From: Sycon ciliatum
Lineage: Eukaryota; Porifera; Calcarea; Leucosolenida; Sycettidae
Direction of reading: 5' to 3'
NCBI RefSeq assembly: GCF_964019385.1
Contig: NC_088655.1
Location: 17,304,648-17,368,647 of the forward strand
DNA: 64,000 nt
The notes under the pieces are model-generated. The model had not been told where the DNA came from and searched no databases. It saw only the letters and a list, made by a program, of their open reading frames with translations. The position numbers and the translations under genes were made by a program. This document shows positions 63,242 to 64,000 of the stretch, piece after piece. The stretch's first letter is position 1. The number at the start of each line of letters is the position of its first letter.

Positions 63242-64000
63242 GAGAATGACGGCATATGAGAGCAAACACTAGCACGTAGATCTAAAAGAAGTAATTGTTG
63301 CATGCATGAATACATGATCGGATAATTTAGCGAAAATAACTGGAAAAGTACAACTGTGCCGACAGACGTTCCTAGATTGTGGGCACCAAATTCCTTGGCC
63401 ACAGTCACATGAGATACACCGACATCTCGTCACCTGATTTCCTTTAGGTTATTGTGTCTTTGTGTTCAGACTTCATTTGTCCTCATGTTCCCATGTAGAC
63501 TGAGCTGTACAATCATGAGTTCAAAGCAATGAACTTTGCCTTATCTGACGTCTTTTTACACTTGCGGTTGTTGGATATCGAGCGACGCCGCCTTCTACGG
63601 ATCATTCATTACGCCTATGTGTCTAACACTCACCTACAACATAGCCGTTCTCTTCCTCCTGGTCAAGTCCCTGAAGACTCGAGCAGGGACCGTCAGGACA
63701 ACCCGAAAGGAGCAGACCGCTTCCCGGAAAGTGAACCTGCTGCGTATCAGTGTTTCTCTATCATTGTTGCTCGGCCTGACGTGGGTGTTGACTGCTTTTA
63801 GTCTTATTGATCACATACCTTTGCAGTACATCTTTGCCGGACTGAACACGATGCAGGGTGTCTTCATCGTCACAGGATGTGCGCAAGGAATGGAGCGATC
63901 ACAGCTCGCGGCGATCGCGCTCTGCAAGCGACACAATGTCGAGCTCCTTCAGATTCAGCTGAATCACCTTGCGCCGATTGTCCAGCCATGGGGAAGGCAC
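63242..64000 (+). pseudogene. Partial duplicate of the aGPCR 3' end
   Basis: Direct-orientation copy of about 19752-20540: the last 30 nt of the TM4 exon, the whole intron and the TM5-7 exon, continuing past the window edge. Donor GT is GC (63272) and acceptor CTGCAG is TTGCGG (63562-63567). TM5-TM7 read in frame from 63569 (CWISSDAAFYG, then LLLGLTWV, then FAGLNTMQGVFIV). A 17-bp deletion at about 63871, between CGTC repeats, then shifts the frame. A small in-frame change alters the TM6-TM7 loop. The upstream exons are absent. Confidence 0.92.

Overview
The window is animal genomic DNA. The evidence is a multi-exon gene with GT-AG introns and metazoan extracellular domains, a divergent POU/homeodomain gene, and many small DNA-transposon, SINE, LINE and LTR-retrotransposon copies. 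Base composition is mixed, with no operons or Shine-Dalgarno sites. The species cannot be read from the sequence; a non-bilaterian or other marine invertebrate would fit the repeat-rich, domain-shuffled character, but that is only a guess.

Layout. Positions 1-21.1 kb hold the 3' part of an adhesion G-protein-coupled receptor (aGPCR) on the + strand. I could place 21 exons by splice sites and reading phase: Sushi, a cadherin-like(?) exon, Sushi, EGF-Ca, Sushi, Ig (two exons), Ig, two linker exons, hormone-receptor motif (HRM), GAIN with GPS, seven membrane helices and a Ser/Arg-rich tail. The 5' end lies left of the window. Its introns carry a tRNA-Leu-like SINE, a pogo-like element holding a 4.6-kb LINE, a (CTGT)n array and a PIF/Harbinger element. 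Positions 22.1-27.1 kb hold a near-intact Ty3/gypsy LTR retrotransposon with one mismatch between its LTRs and a 5-bp target duplication.

Positions 27-52 kb are a repeat landscape without a secure host gene. They include a pogo-like element, a SINE invaded by a short LTR element that was itself invaded by a DNA transposon, tandem repeats, a Kolobok-like foldback and several MITEs. Three elements there share GAGCC...GGCTC ends and 4-bp A/T-only target duplications. Positions 52.8-58.2 kb hold a second LINE of the same family as the first, on the + strand, broken by a frameshift and by a 793-bp TIR element.

Positions 59.2-60.7 kb encode, on the - strand, a protein with a divergent POU-specific domain followed by a homeodomain whose usual Asn51 is His. 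Positions 63.24-64.0 kb are a degraded direct duplicate of the last part of the aGPCR (intron plus TM5-7 exon), with altered splice sites and a 17-bp frameshifting deletion.

Functionally, the window has one receptor gene, one candidate transcription factor gene and a nested record of transposition. Target duplications and interruptions allow insertions to be ordered in several places. All domain names come from motif recognition by eye; no database search was possible.
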